A stretch of 64,000 nt of DNA, taken from NCBI RefSeq assembly GCF_047511655.1, contig NC_133386.1, forward strand, positions 125,917,866-125,981,865, written 5' to 3'. The translations under genes and the position numbers were made by a program. This stretch comes from Castor canadensis. Taxonomy: Eukaryota > Chordata > Mammalia > Rodentia > Castoridae. This document shows, piece after piece, positions 1 through 11,485 of this stretch; the first letter of the stretch is position 1; the number at the start of each line of letters is the position of its first letter. The notes below the pieces were generated by a model that had not been told where the DNA came from, did not search any database, and saw nothing but the letters and a program-made list of their open reading frames with translations.

Positions 1-212
1 CAGTATCATCTCTATAAAATTCTCATTGAGTACCTGTAGTATGTCTTCTTTTAAATTATTCTTGTGGGCTTCATTGGGTCCTTTGGCATAGTTTATCTTC
101 ATTTTGTTGGAGTCTGGATCTGAGTTTCTGTTCTCTTCATTCCCCTTGGTTCTTGTACTAATTTTTTGCTGTGGGGAAACTGGTTTCCCTGTTTTTTCTG
201 TCTTCCCGTCAT
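1..212 (-). pseudogene. L1 ORF1 N-terminal part, cut by window edge
   Basis: Two open frames meet here on the minus strand. The first starts at 212 (MTGRQKKQGN...), reads 37 residues and stops at 101-99. Its basic start resembles L1 ORF1p N termini. The second starts at 102 (MKINYAKGPNEAHK...) and stays open to base 1. It is in the frame that continues into the ORF1 coiled coil in the copy at 33087-33515. The stop of the first and the start of the second overlap as ATGA. This is either a one-base frameshift in ORF1 or a short upstream ORF. ORF1p is the RNA-binding trimer needed for L1 retrotransposition. Confidence 0.6.
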
Positions 213-629
213 TGTCCTTGGTATTGTTACTGTCCCTGTACTGTGTGTAATTAAGTATTTTCTAGCTTGTAATAATAACAATGGTAATATTGAGAATGGA
301 AGAGTGAGCTGAGATGGAAAGCAAGAAGTTAAAGAAAAGGGGAAAACAAATATACAGACAAGCGGGAGAAAGCAGAACAAGGTATCAGACAAGAGAGTTT
401 CAAAGGTATAAACAGGGAGTGTTAGTGTACTAATCGACAGTAAGCTGAACAGACATTAGAGAGACAGAGAGAGGATTGAAAATCAAAGATTAAAAAAATA
501 AATAAATAAAAATAAGAATAAAAAAATAAAAAATAAGTAAATGAAAGTAATATCTATATATAAAAATGAATTAAAATAAAATGGAAAATAGAAAATTAAA
601 AAAAAAACCCAAAAAACTTCCAAGTTTAT

Positions 630-762
630 ATGCAATGCAGTTTCAGTCTTAATAATTTGGATATCCGTCTCAATCTCCAGTCCTGGAGTTGGTGCCTCAG
701 ATGTTGTTCTGTAGTTGTCTCATCAAAGGGGATGCATAAAGTAGAACAAAACTGCACACTCA

Positions 763-800
<38 letters not shown>

Positions 801-900
801 CCCTACCAAATGTCCCCAGTTCAAATGCAATACAGTTTCAGTAAGTTTTTCGGCTTGCAGGTGTAATTCGGTTGTTCTCTCATCAAAGGTAGGGAGAAAA
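630..900. repeat. (CA)n microsatellite inside duplicated L1 5' UTR segment
   Basis: A pure CA tract lies at about 763-796. It is flanked by two imperfect copies of one segment: the first about 630-740 and the second about 825-895. Both contain a 'CAGTTTCAGT' block and a later 'CTCATCAAAGG' block. The microsatellite therefore sits between duplicated parts of the L1 5' UTR. Confidence 0.7.
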
Positions 901-1040
901 AGAAAAAAAAGCATCTGGAGACAGTTCTGAGAGTGGTATCTGCAACTGTGGCTTGCCTGCCTGCTGCTCTCAGCCTGTAGCTGGCAGCGTTATTTATGCA
1001 GATCTCTGGGGTGAGCTTAGCACTCACCTGGTCCCACAGG

Positions 1041-1440
1041 CTTTGTTTGCTCAGAGTTCTCCTGTGTGGGAGCCTCTGCTACAGGCTTTCCCCTTTCCAA
1101 GCCCTGGGAAAGGTGACACTGCCCCCGCGTTGTCAGGCCTGCGTGTTTATTTACAGTTCATGTGGGAGGTGGGTCTTCCCTGAACTCCTCTGAAGTTTTC
1201 CTCCCACTGCCACTTTCACAAGCTTTCCTGCTCCTGCTTACTGGGCGGTGCTGCTGCTCCTGCCGGCCACCATGTTTGTTTACAGTTCACATGGGAAGTG
1301 GGTCTTCCCTCCTCTCACAAGCTTCCCCACTCCTGGTTGCTAGGCGTGCACCCCGCTCCCGCCAGAGGCTCTCCGGCCCGCCCGGCTTGTTTATTTACAG
1401 TCCCGGGAAGGATTCCCTTCCCCTAATCTTCAGCGCTCAG
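1041..1440 (-). repeat. Imperfect tandem units in the L1 5' UTR
   Basis: The plus-strand word TGTTTATTTACAG or a close variant recurs at 1144, 1273 and 1388, with a weaker relative at 1043. Units are thus about 101, 129 and 115 bases apart. The first two strong units also share a following 'GGGAGGTGGGTCTTCCCT'-like block and a 'CACAAGCTT' block. This is the layout of repeated promoter monomers known from mouse L1 5' UTRs. Promoter activity here is inferred, not shown. Confidence 0.65.
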
Positions 1441-1833
1441 GGCGCCCCACCCTCTTTCCAGCGTGTCTTAACTGTTCTTATTGCTTATTACTCAGTTTCT
1501 CTTTTTTTCCCTTGTGGGGGTCAGTCTGTCCAGGGGGCTATGCTGCTCTGGCCCAGGCTTGTCTGTGGGGCTACCACGGTACCGCGAAGCTCACCTGGTC
1601 CACGTCTTCCCAAGCCGTATGGGCGCCGGCCACTGGCGGCCCTGGGGGCCCTCCTCTTTTCTCCGTTTAACGTGAAGTGGAGATTCTCTGCGCCGGCTGG
1701 GGATGTGGAGGGGTCTAAATTATGCCTTTTCTCGGTGATTATGCCTGCAAAGTGTGTCTCCAGCATCTCTCCAAGATTTCACTATAGGAGGGTCGCTTTC
1801 TGCTTCCTACCTCTAGCCACCATCTTGGAATTC

Positions 1834-3869
1834 CAAGGTAATTCTATATAGTGATAACTGGTATATGGTCATGAAATGGAGTGATACTGTGAAAAAGGAC
1901 TGGAAGGAAGCAGGGCTAAGAGAAGTGCTCTATATAGATATGAATGATTATGTGTTGCAATGTAAAGTCCCTTCAGGATTTTTAAAGTTTTTTTTTTTTT
2001 CAACTAAATCTTCCAATTCTTTTCTCTGATTAAAATCTAATATAGAGGTAAGGTATAAAATAGTTTGGGTTTATTAAGGTTTATTAAGTAGGGTTAGGGA
2101 AGTTCACTTAAAAAGAAAGAAAACACTGTAAAATTAATAGACATTGTTCTTAGTCGCTGTTATAATCTATTACATTTCACACTGTCAGTTTTCTTACTTA
2201 TAAATTAAGGGAAAATGAAATGACTTCTGAAAGATCTAACAAAACCCAGATTTTGGGCAAAGGTTGTTTCCTACATTTTATGCCCTTAATTTTTATGGAT
2301 CTCTAAAATCTTTTTTATTCTTTTCATTTCCATGAGTCTCTAATATCCTATTAATTATAGTACTATCCCCTATTGAATATACGAATTCATTCTGAAATCT
2401 TCATTTCAATTCCAAAATCACAACTATTCACAGCCATTTAATTTACTTAAGTACATATACTGATAAGAAAGTACATTTTCTATAATCCCCTAATGGCCCA
2501 TTGAATGCCAACTGAAATTGAGAGCAGAAGAATAGAAGTCAAATGGGTGGGGATTATTATTAATGAATATAGATTATTATCAATATACAAAAATTATATC
2601 TAACATTATGTTGTATAATAATATACATGATTGTATAGTGCTATTAGCATGTAATTTGATATGGTACTGAAGGTTTGTGTTAATGTTTGCATGGCATTTT
2701 ACACTCAAATGTGTAAATTTTGCATTTTACATTTTAAGAGACAAGTATTTCTGATGGGGTTAATGATAGAATGCAGGGTAGAAAACTAAGGAGAATAGAA
2801 ACTCATTTCTCTGTGGAAATCTATTATTTTAGTAAGTGCTGTATTTGAAAACCCTGAGAGCAAGTTCCTTTATTCAAGAACATTTATTCCCATATGTTTT
2901 GGTCCATAGCATAAAAATTACCTATTAGAAGAATTATTGCTTCAGGCAATAATGAGACTGTAAATCTGCTAGCCTCCCTTAAGGTCCCTGGAAATACAAG
3001 AGCTGTTGGGTTGTTGTTTTCCTGAAAAGTGTAAAATCATCATTTTTGTTGGGATTCATTTAAATCAGGCAAATTTTACCACTTGGAGCAGAATTGTTTT
3101 GATTGAAACTGAATCATGAGGTCTCCAACCCACAGCAATTGGAGACACTGATTGAACAATGCAATTATATTATTGAAAATGATTGCTTGACAAAAGACAT
3201 TGAAAATGCCCATTAGCTGCTGTTTGTATTTGGACATCATTTGCACAATGGACAAGCAAGAGTGCTCTGACAATTGATCAATAACTGACAAGCATCCAGT
3301 AGAGCTGCTATGGAAGAGATGTAGGGGTAGTGTGCATTTCTCCTTGCTACTTCTTAATTTCTGTAGTAAAGAACAGAAATTTTCACATTATTAGTATGGA
3401 GAAAATTACAACTTTACTTGCAGTAGAAAAATAGGAAAACATCTTGATTTGCAAAGTTATACCATATTAGAAAGAACATTTGACCAGAAAAACTTGGTTC
3501 AAAATTGCTTATCAAATTTTCCTAGTTAGGGGAAACTGAAGACTGCCTGAATCTGTTTTGTCATCCAACCAAAATATTGGTCATTGATCCTTATGTATTA
3601 AGACCCTGTAACCTATCTTTAGGATCAAAGAAAACTAAGAATACTTCTTCCTTTGGACAAGTGTAGATATTATGTCTATTAACTATTTTGAATTAGCTCC
3701 CAATTTTCTGTTACTTTAAACATATCTTCACTTAAAGGAAGTCTTATTTTAGATACCTTCACAGATTCATTTAATTTTAAAGATATTAATTTTGTTTTAA
3801 GTTGCTATAATAATAGAAATGATAATAATGAAAATAGTAAATATAAAGAGTTTATAAAACCAGGAGAGA
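1834..3869. other. Intergenic, AT-rich, no gene seen
   Basis: No coding sequence or clear repeat was recognised. It holds a T run at 1989-2000 and AT-rich text. The stretch 2930-3300 reads like possible regulatory DNA (see findings). Confidence 0.5.
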
Positions 3870-4035
3870 TTTAATATTTATTGAGAAGCTCTCTTATTTG
3901 TTCCTCGATTTATTCCATATGACAATCATGCCAAGTGGTGCTAGAAAAAATAGAGCCTTACAACTTAGTTGATTTGCCTAAAGTAAGACACATATAGTGA
4001 TGTAAACATGAAATTTAAGTTTCACTTGTTTTGAA
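3870..4035 (-). repeat. Decayed MIR SINE
   Basis: Blocks resembling antisense MIR follow in order: ATTTATTGAGAAGC, a middle region with TTTATTCCATATGACAATC, TTTGCCTAAAGTAAGACACA and a closing GAATCCAAA. Divergence is high, so this is a tentative call. Confidence 0.4.
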
Positions 4036-4294
4036 TCCAAAAACCATACATACTCAAATACTTGTTACCCTATACCATGTTGCCCAGAGGGAGCAGCAGC
4101 TTTCAGTATCTTTCGAAATTATAATATTCATTGCTCATAGCTTCTTTTCTGATTCCAGATGCCTTGTTTCCTTTCCTTTTTTTTCTTCAGGACAGAGTTC
4201 ACTAAGCTGCAGGCCTTTTCTGTAGATCAAAGCAACCCGTTCTTCTCTGATTCTTCCTCCTATCTACGGTTCATCAGAATGGTATAATGTAAAA

Positions 4295-4440
4295 TACTGG
4301 GAATAAGATAAACCTCAGTTGCACCTTTGTTTCTGACCCTTGCCAGCTGTGAATTCTGGGACTACTTTGCCAAATTAATCTGAGATAATTTTCTTATTTA
4401 TAAAGTGTTCATAGTGCTTAGGCTAGCAATAGATTTTACC
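4295..4440 (+). repeat. Decayed MIR SINE
   Basis: The text around GCCAGCTGTGAATTCTGGGA, then TTGCCAAATTAATCTGAG and TTTTCTTATTTATAAAGTG, follows the order of the MIR sense consensus (tRNA-derived head, conserved core, CTCATCTGTAAAATG block). No target-site duplication is visible, as expected for an old element. Confidence 0.5.
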
Positions 4441-4444
4441 AATA

Positions 4445-7400
4445 CAAATGAGACAGTGTTTATAGATAGCCTACCCTGTCACCTGACATGTATGTAAAAA
4501 ATGCATCGGTGGTGATGGGAATTTGGTCAAATTGGAACATGTCCAACTATGAGAACATGTTGGAGTATTATATTAGCATTTAAAAAGATAATTGAACTGT
4601 GGTTCTCTTCTTCCAAGAATTGAATCACCTGAATCCTTCAGGGCTTTTGGATAGCTGCATTTCAGTGTCACTGGCTCATTAACATAAGAAGCATACCTAT
4701 TTCCTGGTCCCTCATCACTGACTGTGCATTTGACATTTTGTATTATTTCATTCTTAAGCTAAAACTGTGAGCTCAAATTCTAAACCTTCAAATATGTCAC
4801 CTATATGTGTATAGAATCCATATGAGAATAGTAATCTTTTATTCTTCCTTAGGACTTAGGACATTTGGTCAAATGTTCAGAATTATGTAAAAAAAAAAGG
4901 TGATTTCACAAATCATGAGAACTGTTGATGTTGATAAGATTAGGGCAACTGTATGTTTGCCTTACAAACAATATAGTAAGATGTATTGGTTACTTACAAA
5001 ACAGTGGAATATATATATATACACTAGGGTTCAAACTGTTTATAGAAACCACAGTAGTTTTTTTAGCAGAGATAATTTAATGAGGCAATTGATTTAAAAA
5101 GGTACTGTGTAGTTCAAAAGGCAAAAGGGGAAGTCTGCCTATTTGAAATTACTGAGTTTCTAAATCCCAGCTTTCTCTTCTTTGGAAAGAAAATGGCAAT
5201 AGCCATTGTGTATCCATGACAGGATCCACAATGACAGAGACTTATTGGCTCTTTGTGTATGTTATCCCTGAAACCTATATTTATGCTTCCTTTCTATAGG
5301 TTGTAAAATATCAGCATATATATATATATATATTTCCCTTTTGAATTAGTTTCCACATTTTCTGTTTATTTTTCCAATTGCTCCTTTATAGGAAGAACAC
5401 AGTTAATAACTAGCAAAATCGTTGAACAACTAAGTCTAGTGAAATGGATGGGAAAAGATTGAGGTTATCATGACAGATTTCTGAGAAGAAAATAATTTCC
5501 AAATGTTAGTCTTATGCCTGCAGAAAAATATAAGTATAAGTTTTGCATGACTGGTTGTGCTACCTCTAAAATTTTGAGGTCACTGATAGCTAGAATTAGT
5601 ATTTCTGAGGTGACACAATGAAGCTGGTCCATAGAACATGGAAAGACAATTACAAATGTTGTCTGACTTGGGTAAAAGGATATTTCTGGATGGCACTAAC
5701 AGGGATAAAAAAATGAAATTCACAGGTGTGTTTCTTCTCCCTTCTCAAACTTCTTGTTAACTCTATCACCCTTCTCTGCAAAGCCTTACTGGGAGCATCT
5801 GTATAGTCCCTGCTCTAGCGTGGTAAGGCAGGATATGGAAGAGCAGGCCAGGAGTAGACAGACAATAGTTTCCCAACAAACACACTATATGGGGTGAGTG
5901 CCTCAAGAGAATTGTTTTGTAAGTACTCTTGTGATATTGCTCAGAAGCGTAAAATAAGAGCCATGGTAGAGGAAAGCATAAGTGATTTTACAAGGGGTGG
6001 ATAATTTCAAATTACAAGATAAGGACAGAAACAAGAGTGGTCAAGTAAAAGTGAAAGCAGAGAATGGGGATGGGAGGGAGCATGGCAAGGTGCAAGTGGA
6101 AGGAGAAAAGATGGATCAAAAAAGAGATGATCAAAATTAGTTCAACTGAGTAAGAAAAAACTAGGGGAGAATTGAAATCTCCATTGTGGTTCACATCCTA
6201 TAGTCAGTCCATCAGCTATATAAGATAATATGTGTGTTCTAGGTAGCTTGCATGGCTCCTGTTTACTGGTTTATCTAACTGCTTTATCTAAGTTTTATCT
6301 TAACTAGTCAACTTTGTTTTTAGTGAATACAGATCACAGAAGCTCTTCTAATGGGCAAAGATTAGATTTACCATTTCGTGGGAGGTACCTGTGTTATGGC
6401 ATAAGAAATCCAGATTTAAAGGATTTCACATTTTGTTTCTTTACCTTTTATCTATGTCACTGAGTACAGAAGAAAAAGTACCATAATTTGCTAATCTCCC
6501 TTTGATTTAAAAATAGGAGATTATCACTTTGAGTTGGATAAAAATCCAAACAAATTCCTTGAAAGGATATGTTGAGGAGAAAAGAAATCTAGGGAATTCT
6601 GTAGTCTAAGAAGGACATTTTCTTCTGTGCAAAATTCCCCTAAATAAATCCTTTTTTAATATTATGCGTTCAGTGAGCAATGTGAGTTAATTAAATGCTT
6701 ATCATGGCTTAGTTTATTTGCTCAACTTTTTTTTCAAAATTTTCATATTCTAAAGTTTATTTTAAAATTTTCATGTTTGCTATAATTACAAGCTTATGTT
6801 TTCTTCACACATTCGTTTTGATTTCATTAATTATAATCAAAATTCTATTTTGATGCATAAATTATTAGAAGTTGTTTGTTGATAACCTTATTTTTCAAGG
6901 TTCCACTCAGGAAATGTTGGGATCCTTTCCAGAGAGTTTCAATTTCTTTTAAGAAAAAAGAATTTCAAGACTTACCAGAGAGCTATGAATACATACCATA
7001 TGTTACTATATGAGGGTTTAATGGGTAGAATTTCTGCCATGCCAGATAGCATTAGTGAGACACATACAAAGATTGATCATTAAGGTCATGGGTTCTTACT
7101 GATTTTGCTGCAAAATTAATATTGTTTCAAAATTCTTTGCTCTACTCTGAATATGGAATTTCTCTTCAAGACATGCTTGATGAAAATCTACCCTATTCTC
7201 TGCCTTATTTTCTCAGCTCAAAATCCTGCTTTTGCCAGCACACTGTGAACAGAACTATCTCTTCAAGTTGGAAACACAGTCACTGAGGCCATAATTCTAA
7301 CAAAAAAAATAAATCAAAGCAGGGAGGTCATATGGATGTAACTACTCACATTTGCATGATTTGGGCACTCTCACATGCAAATAGAGATAGCATGCAAGCC

Positions 7401-8460
7401 AGAATAAAACAGGAAGGCTGTGTGGTGAACATGGTCTCAAAGTGAGCATAATTTGTGAGATTAGACAAATTTCAGGCTGGCATGTATTCATGAATCTTTA
7501 CCCACCACAGAACTGTTCCTGCCAATAGGATGAGCATTGAGAAAGAAGACCACACTCTTTTGGACAGTTCCAGAATAGGCACTGCCAAAATTAGCAGAGG
7601 CCCCAATTTAAGAAACTATTTCAATTCAGACCTTAAAGGGAAAAAAATCCTTAAATGTGTTTGCAATCTTGATTACAGCATCAGGACAAAGTTATGATCC
7701 TGGGACTCATGTGACTAACCTCTTAAGGATCTTGGAGTTTATGGTATTTTGGCTGAATGAATGTCATGAAGCTTAAGCCATCCTGAGAGAATTAAAACAA
7801 GCATGCTGAGACAATGCTAGAGAAGCCTCATTTACTACAAAGACTCAGGAGGTTCCTAATCTGTGACAAAGAAAATAGACCAGAGTTTAACATCACTTCC
7901 TTTATTTATTCAATAATTAATTAATTATTAAACATTTACGTTTTTGATCATTGGCATTTTTCCACTTCTACAAAGAAGGTATGGGATGTTCCTTTAATGA
8001 GCCTATGACCTACGAAAGATGAGTAATCCATTCAATGATGAATACAGCATGATAGTTTGGGTAAAAGATATGTCCGGAAAAGTATAGGAAAAAAAGCAAA
8101 AAGTCACTGGAATTAGATACATGTGTCAGAGAAGGTTTCACAGAGTGGTGTGTATTTGACATGTCTTCAATGAAAGTTAGAAGTTATCCTGGATGGTTAA
8201 AAAAAGAAAGAAAGAAAATTCTAGGAATAGGAAAAAATATAGTATGGTTGAATTATGTAATTCATGCAGCAGGATAGATGACTCTGTGGAGGAAGGGGGC
8301 CAAGAGGGAGATGAAGCTAGAGAAGAAGGCAGAAATAAGGGGATAAAGGCCTAGAAAAGTGTGGTGGTGATCTGCAATTAAAGCAAGAATCACCCAAATT
8401 CCAAAACACTGTAATGATAGCAACTGTGGAGTCAAAAACCTGTCCTAAATATTTATATAC
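4445..8460. other. Intergenic, no gene seen; short TA repeat
   Basis: Mostly single-copy-looking AT-rich sequence. A TA microsatellite lies at about 5314-5332. Short open frames here have no recognisable product and no codon bias worth reporting. Confidence 0.5.
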
Positions 8461-8464
8461 TGTT

Positions 8465-8615
8465 CACAGTTAGCTAAATATTTTACATATCTTAAGTTTC
8501 TAATTATTATAAAACTCCCACAACTTGGAGAAATGCAGAGAATTGTTTTCTGATACATGAGGTAATTGTTACTCAGAGATCTCAAGTGAGGTGTTTAATG
8601 TCATATTGTAAGTGG
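8465..8615 (-). repeat. Decayed MIR SINE
   Basis: Antisense MIR order is visible: TTTTACATATCTTAAG, then AAAACTCCCACAAC, GATACATGAGGTAATTG and CTCAGAGATCTCAAGTGAGG. The core is strongly mutated. Confidence 0.45.
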
Positions 8616-8619
8616 GCTG

Positions 8620-9640
8620 TCCATAAAAAATTGTTCCTATCTGAAAATAGGTCCCAATACTTTCACCACTTTACCGTAAGTATTCCTGCCACTACCTTCT
8701 ACAGGCTTTTCAGAGTTCAGATATAATCATTTTAGCTCTTAGAGTGTTGACTTGTAAGTGCGTTTTGCTCTTGCTGCTCACTATTGTTTTTTATTGCAAT
8801 CAATCATCTAGTTATAACCTCCCTCTGGCTTCTGCATCTGTAGCAGGTGTTGTCTATTTGACTCACCTGCAACTCATCAGATTATTTATCACTTAGTGTT
8901 TTTGCATATGACACAGCTTTAAAATGGTGTGAGTAGAGTTTAGAAATGGAGCTTGGATGAGTGCTCATTTCCAGAGATAACTCAGGACCTTACAGAGCAT
9001 GTTTTTCCCTCCCTGCTATTAAACCTCCTGACTAGGTTGACACAAAGGAGCACATGGACAGACTAGCTAAAACAGTTGAGCATGCAAGAAAGCTGAGTTA
9101 CTGGCTCTCAGCTTCTCATCCTTCGGTGAATGTTTGCTATAGGTAGATGATAGCACTGTCACCTGCATGTCTTGAAAGGTAACTTTGGCATATATGGGAA
9201 ACATCTCCATTCAAGAGCACGTTACACTGTTTCCTGCTCTGTACAGTCCTCTCCATGCGGATAAGTCTACATGCTCTTTCTCACAAAGACACTGCACATC
9301 TTTTAGCTTATTCTGCTCATTTAGGTCTTCCAATTACACTGTCGCCTTCTGAGGATGTCTACACTTAACAATGGGAGAGCTCTTTGAAAATCATATGCTT
9401 CTGTCTATCAAGTTGCTCTTACATAGCTATCTATCCTAAAGGAAAAATTCTAAAATGCTAATAAAATGCTTAAAAAATGTTCAATGAGATGTTATGATTG
9501 TTGAAATGAGAAAGAACTTTATTGAATGCTTAATCAGTAGTTTTGAATGATAAGGCTTTAGAGCATAGAAATTCTTGCTTATGGATTGTTCATAGTGTGT
9601 ATTATGGCTCCCTAGGAAGCCAACAACTATTATGCCATGA
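8620..9640. other. Intergenic, no gene seen
   Basis: No coding sequence, RNA gene or confidently named repeat was recognised in this stretch. Confidence 0.5.
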
Positions 9641-9644
9641 TTTT

Positions 9645-9976
9645 TTTTTTTTTGGCAGTGTTGGGGTTTGAATTCAGGGCCTCATGCTTGCTAGGCAGTT
9701 GCCCTGCCACTTGTACCATGTCCTCAAACATTTTTGCTTCAGTTATTTTTTGGATAGTCTCAAGCTTTTTGCCCATGGTGGCCTTGGACTAGGACCCTTC
9801 TACCTATGGCATATGTCCCTTATAGCTAGGATTACAGAGAGGCACTACTATGCTTGACTTTTTTGTTCAGATGAGGTCTTTAACTTTATGCTCAGGCTGC
9901 CATTGAACTATGATCATCCTGATTTCCACCTTCCTAGTAGCTGGGATTACAGAGGTGTATCACCATAACCAGCCCT
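9645..9976 (-). mobile_element. Trimodular SINE: tRNA/ID-like head plus two B1-like modules
   Basis: Read on the plus strand, a T run (the SINE poly(A) in antisense) is followed by an ID/tRNA-like module with the B-box-type text TTTGAATTCAGGGCCTCATG and the A-box side GCTAGGCAG. Two successive 7SL/B1-like modules follow, each ending in a GCTAGGATTACAGAG or GCTGGGATTACAGAG block. Imperfect flanking repeats around TATGCCATGATTTT and TGTGCCATAATATT look like a decayed target-site duplication. A pol III transcript copied by L1 machinery is the expected origin. Confidence 0.8.
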
Positions 9977-10364
9977 GTGCCATAATATTTTAATGCATGG
10001 GGAATGATATACTAGATAGGTCCATTAAGCAATATTCCTTATAATATTTGTCTTCTTCAAAGGACAATACCATATGACAGGGGGAATGCACTCACTTCTT
10101 ATTCTCACATCTGAAAACAACAACCCTAATTTCACTCATTTCTTCCAGGCCCAGGTATGGCCTCCAGATCAGTTGCAACATAGATTTCAAAGATTCACTA
10201 CTCAAAAAGAACTGATTTGTCATAAGTGAATGACTATAAATTGTGCGCATGACAAATTTCTTTGTCATACACTCTGGTTGATTATAAGGAAATGTTCCTC
10301 ATGGATCACTAGGTCAATCACCTCAGAAACTATCCTCCAAAAGACAAAGCTCTGAGCCCTGAGT

Positions 10365-10560
10365 ATTTATTTGGCTCTTCTACTGACTGCTTTTTATTTT
10401 TATGTAAATCACTTAATCTTCCTGGATTTCCTTTTCTTGATAAAATAAATATAACAGTAATAATCAGTCTATGAAAGGTTTTGTGATCATCAAATGAAAG
10501 TGAGTGTTTGAAATAGTGGTGTGAAGTATGTAAGGGACAGCCTCACTTCTCTCATCCTAT
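10365..10560 (+). repeat. MIR SINE
   Basis: MIR sense order is visible: TCTACTGACTGC, GTAAATCACTTAATCTTCCTGG, TTTCCTTTTCTTGATAAAAT, AACAGTAATAATC and a tail with TGTGATCATCAAATGAAAG. The core (CACTTAATCTTCCTGG) is the most convincing part. Confidence 0.6.
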
Positions 10561-10699
10561 AAGGTGGATTTCATGTAAAATACTGGCATTTTTGACTTTC
10601 TGCTGCTGAGCCCAGACCTCAGTTATGTGTACTGAGGTATTATCATGAGGGACAAAGGTTTATCGTCATTGATTTATAGGCCTAAAAATGGTAAAATAT

Positions 10700-11460
10700 T
10701 TTTACTACCTTTAGATCAACAAAAACTTCTTAGGGAAAAATGACGAACAAAAAATTATTAAAGATGGTATACTGGATGTTATAAAAATAAAATATATGTG
10801 ATCATAAGAAACATTCTTAGGAAAATGAGAGTGCTATATGGTTATATTTAGGTATATATCTCTATATACCTCTATAAATGTATACGTATACATTTATATC
10901 CACACACACATATGTCATTGTACCCCAAGATATTTAAGTAATTCCTACTTAAATAAGAATTCAATGAAAAAAATTGGAATAGGGGAATTTTACAAAATAT
11001 TTATCAGTAAAGAATGGGCTCATGAAAAGATGTTTAACATGATTAAACATTGGAAAACTGTAAATTAAAATCACATTGAGATAACATATCACACTCATAA
11101 AAATAGCTAGAATTAAAAGGATGCAGACAAAAAGTGATAAGAGCAGCTGGAACTCTTGAATACTGTTGGTGACACTGTCAAATGGGATGGCCACATTGAA
11201 TAACTGGCAATTTCTTACAAAGTTAAAAATAACCCTACTCCTCCACTCCTCTCCCCAGTTATTCATCAAGGAAAAATGAAAATATACATGCAAAAAATCC
11301 ATGTTTATAACACCTTTATTCATATTAGTAAAAAAAATGTGAGAGCCTTCCAAATATCACTAATAGATTATATAAAAATGTGATTATTTATATCTGTTTG
11401 ATTTATTAGAAGTTACTAAGAAGCCAATATCATTTATGTGGATAGAAATCAGAGAAATGG
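10700..11460 (+). mobile_element. Ancient L1 ORF2 C-terminal and 3' fragment
   Basis: Decayed ORF2 sequence is recognisable: GGGCTCATGAAAAGATG, AAAATCACATTGAGATAACA, AAAATAGCTAGAATTAAAAG, and the block that in intact L1 encodes the end of ORF2. It finishes near 11460 with AGAAATCAGAGAAATGGCTG, typical of the start of an L1M 3' UTR. Reading frames are destroyed. A 26-bp perfect palindrome lies at 10873-10898. Confidence 0.75.
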
Positions 11461-11485
11461 CTGTCTGTGGCTGAAAGAGGTTGTC

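Larger units (their letters stand above)
1..1833 (-). mobile_element. LINE-1 5' end (5' UTR and start of ORF1), minus strand
   Basis: Read on the minus strand this begins near 1833 with a 5'-end motif of the type CCAAGATGGTGGCTAGAGG, the usual opening of mammalian L1 5' UTRs. It continues through a GC- and CpG-rich 5' UTR (about 1090-1740), an A-rich tract (about 480-610 on the plus strand) and the start of ORF1, which runs off the window at base 1. The ORF1 part (102 to 1) aligns without gaps to the ORF1 start of the second L1 near 33000. CpG-rich, promoter-bearing 5' UTRs are standard for L1. The contrast with the AT-rich surroundings and the weak CpG decay suggest a fairly young copy. Whether it is full length cannot be seen because the body lies outside the window. 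Confidence 0.85.

Noticed and set aside
1162-1851. 229-codon open frame on the plus strand
   Set aside because: It lies antisense to the GC-rich L1 5' UTR; low stop frequency comes from composition. The product shows no domain and is interrupted by repeat-unit structure.
5314-5332. TA tract as a regulatory TATA cluster
   Set aside because: A plain dinucleotide repeat with no gene or transcript evidence nearby.
10961-11353. 130-codon hydrophobic minus-strand open frame
   Set aside because: Antisense to decayed L1 ORF2; such antisense frames are often hydrophobic by chance.
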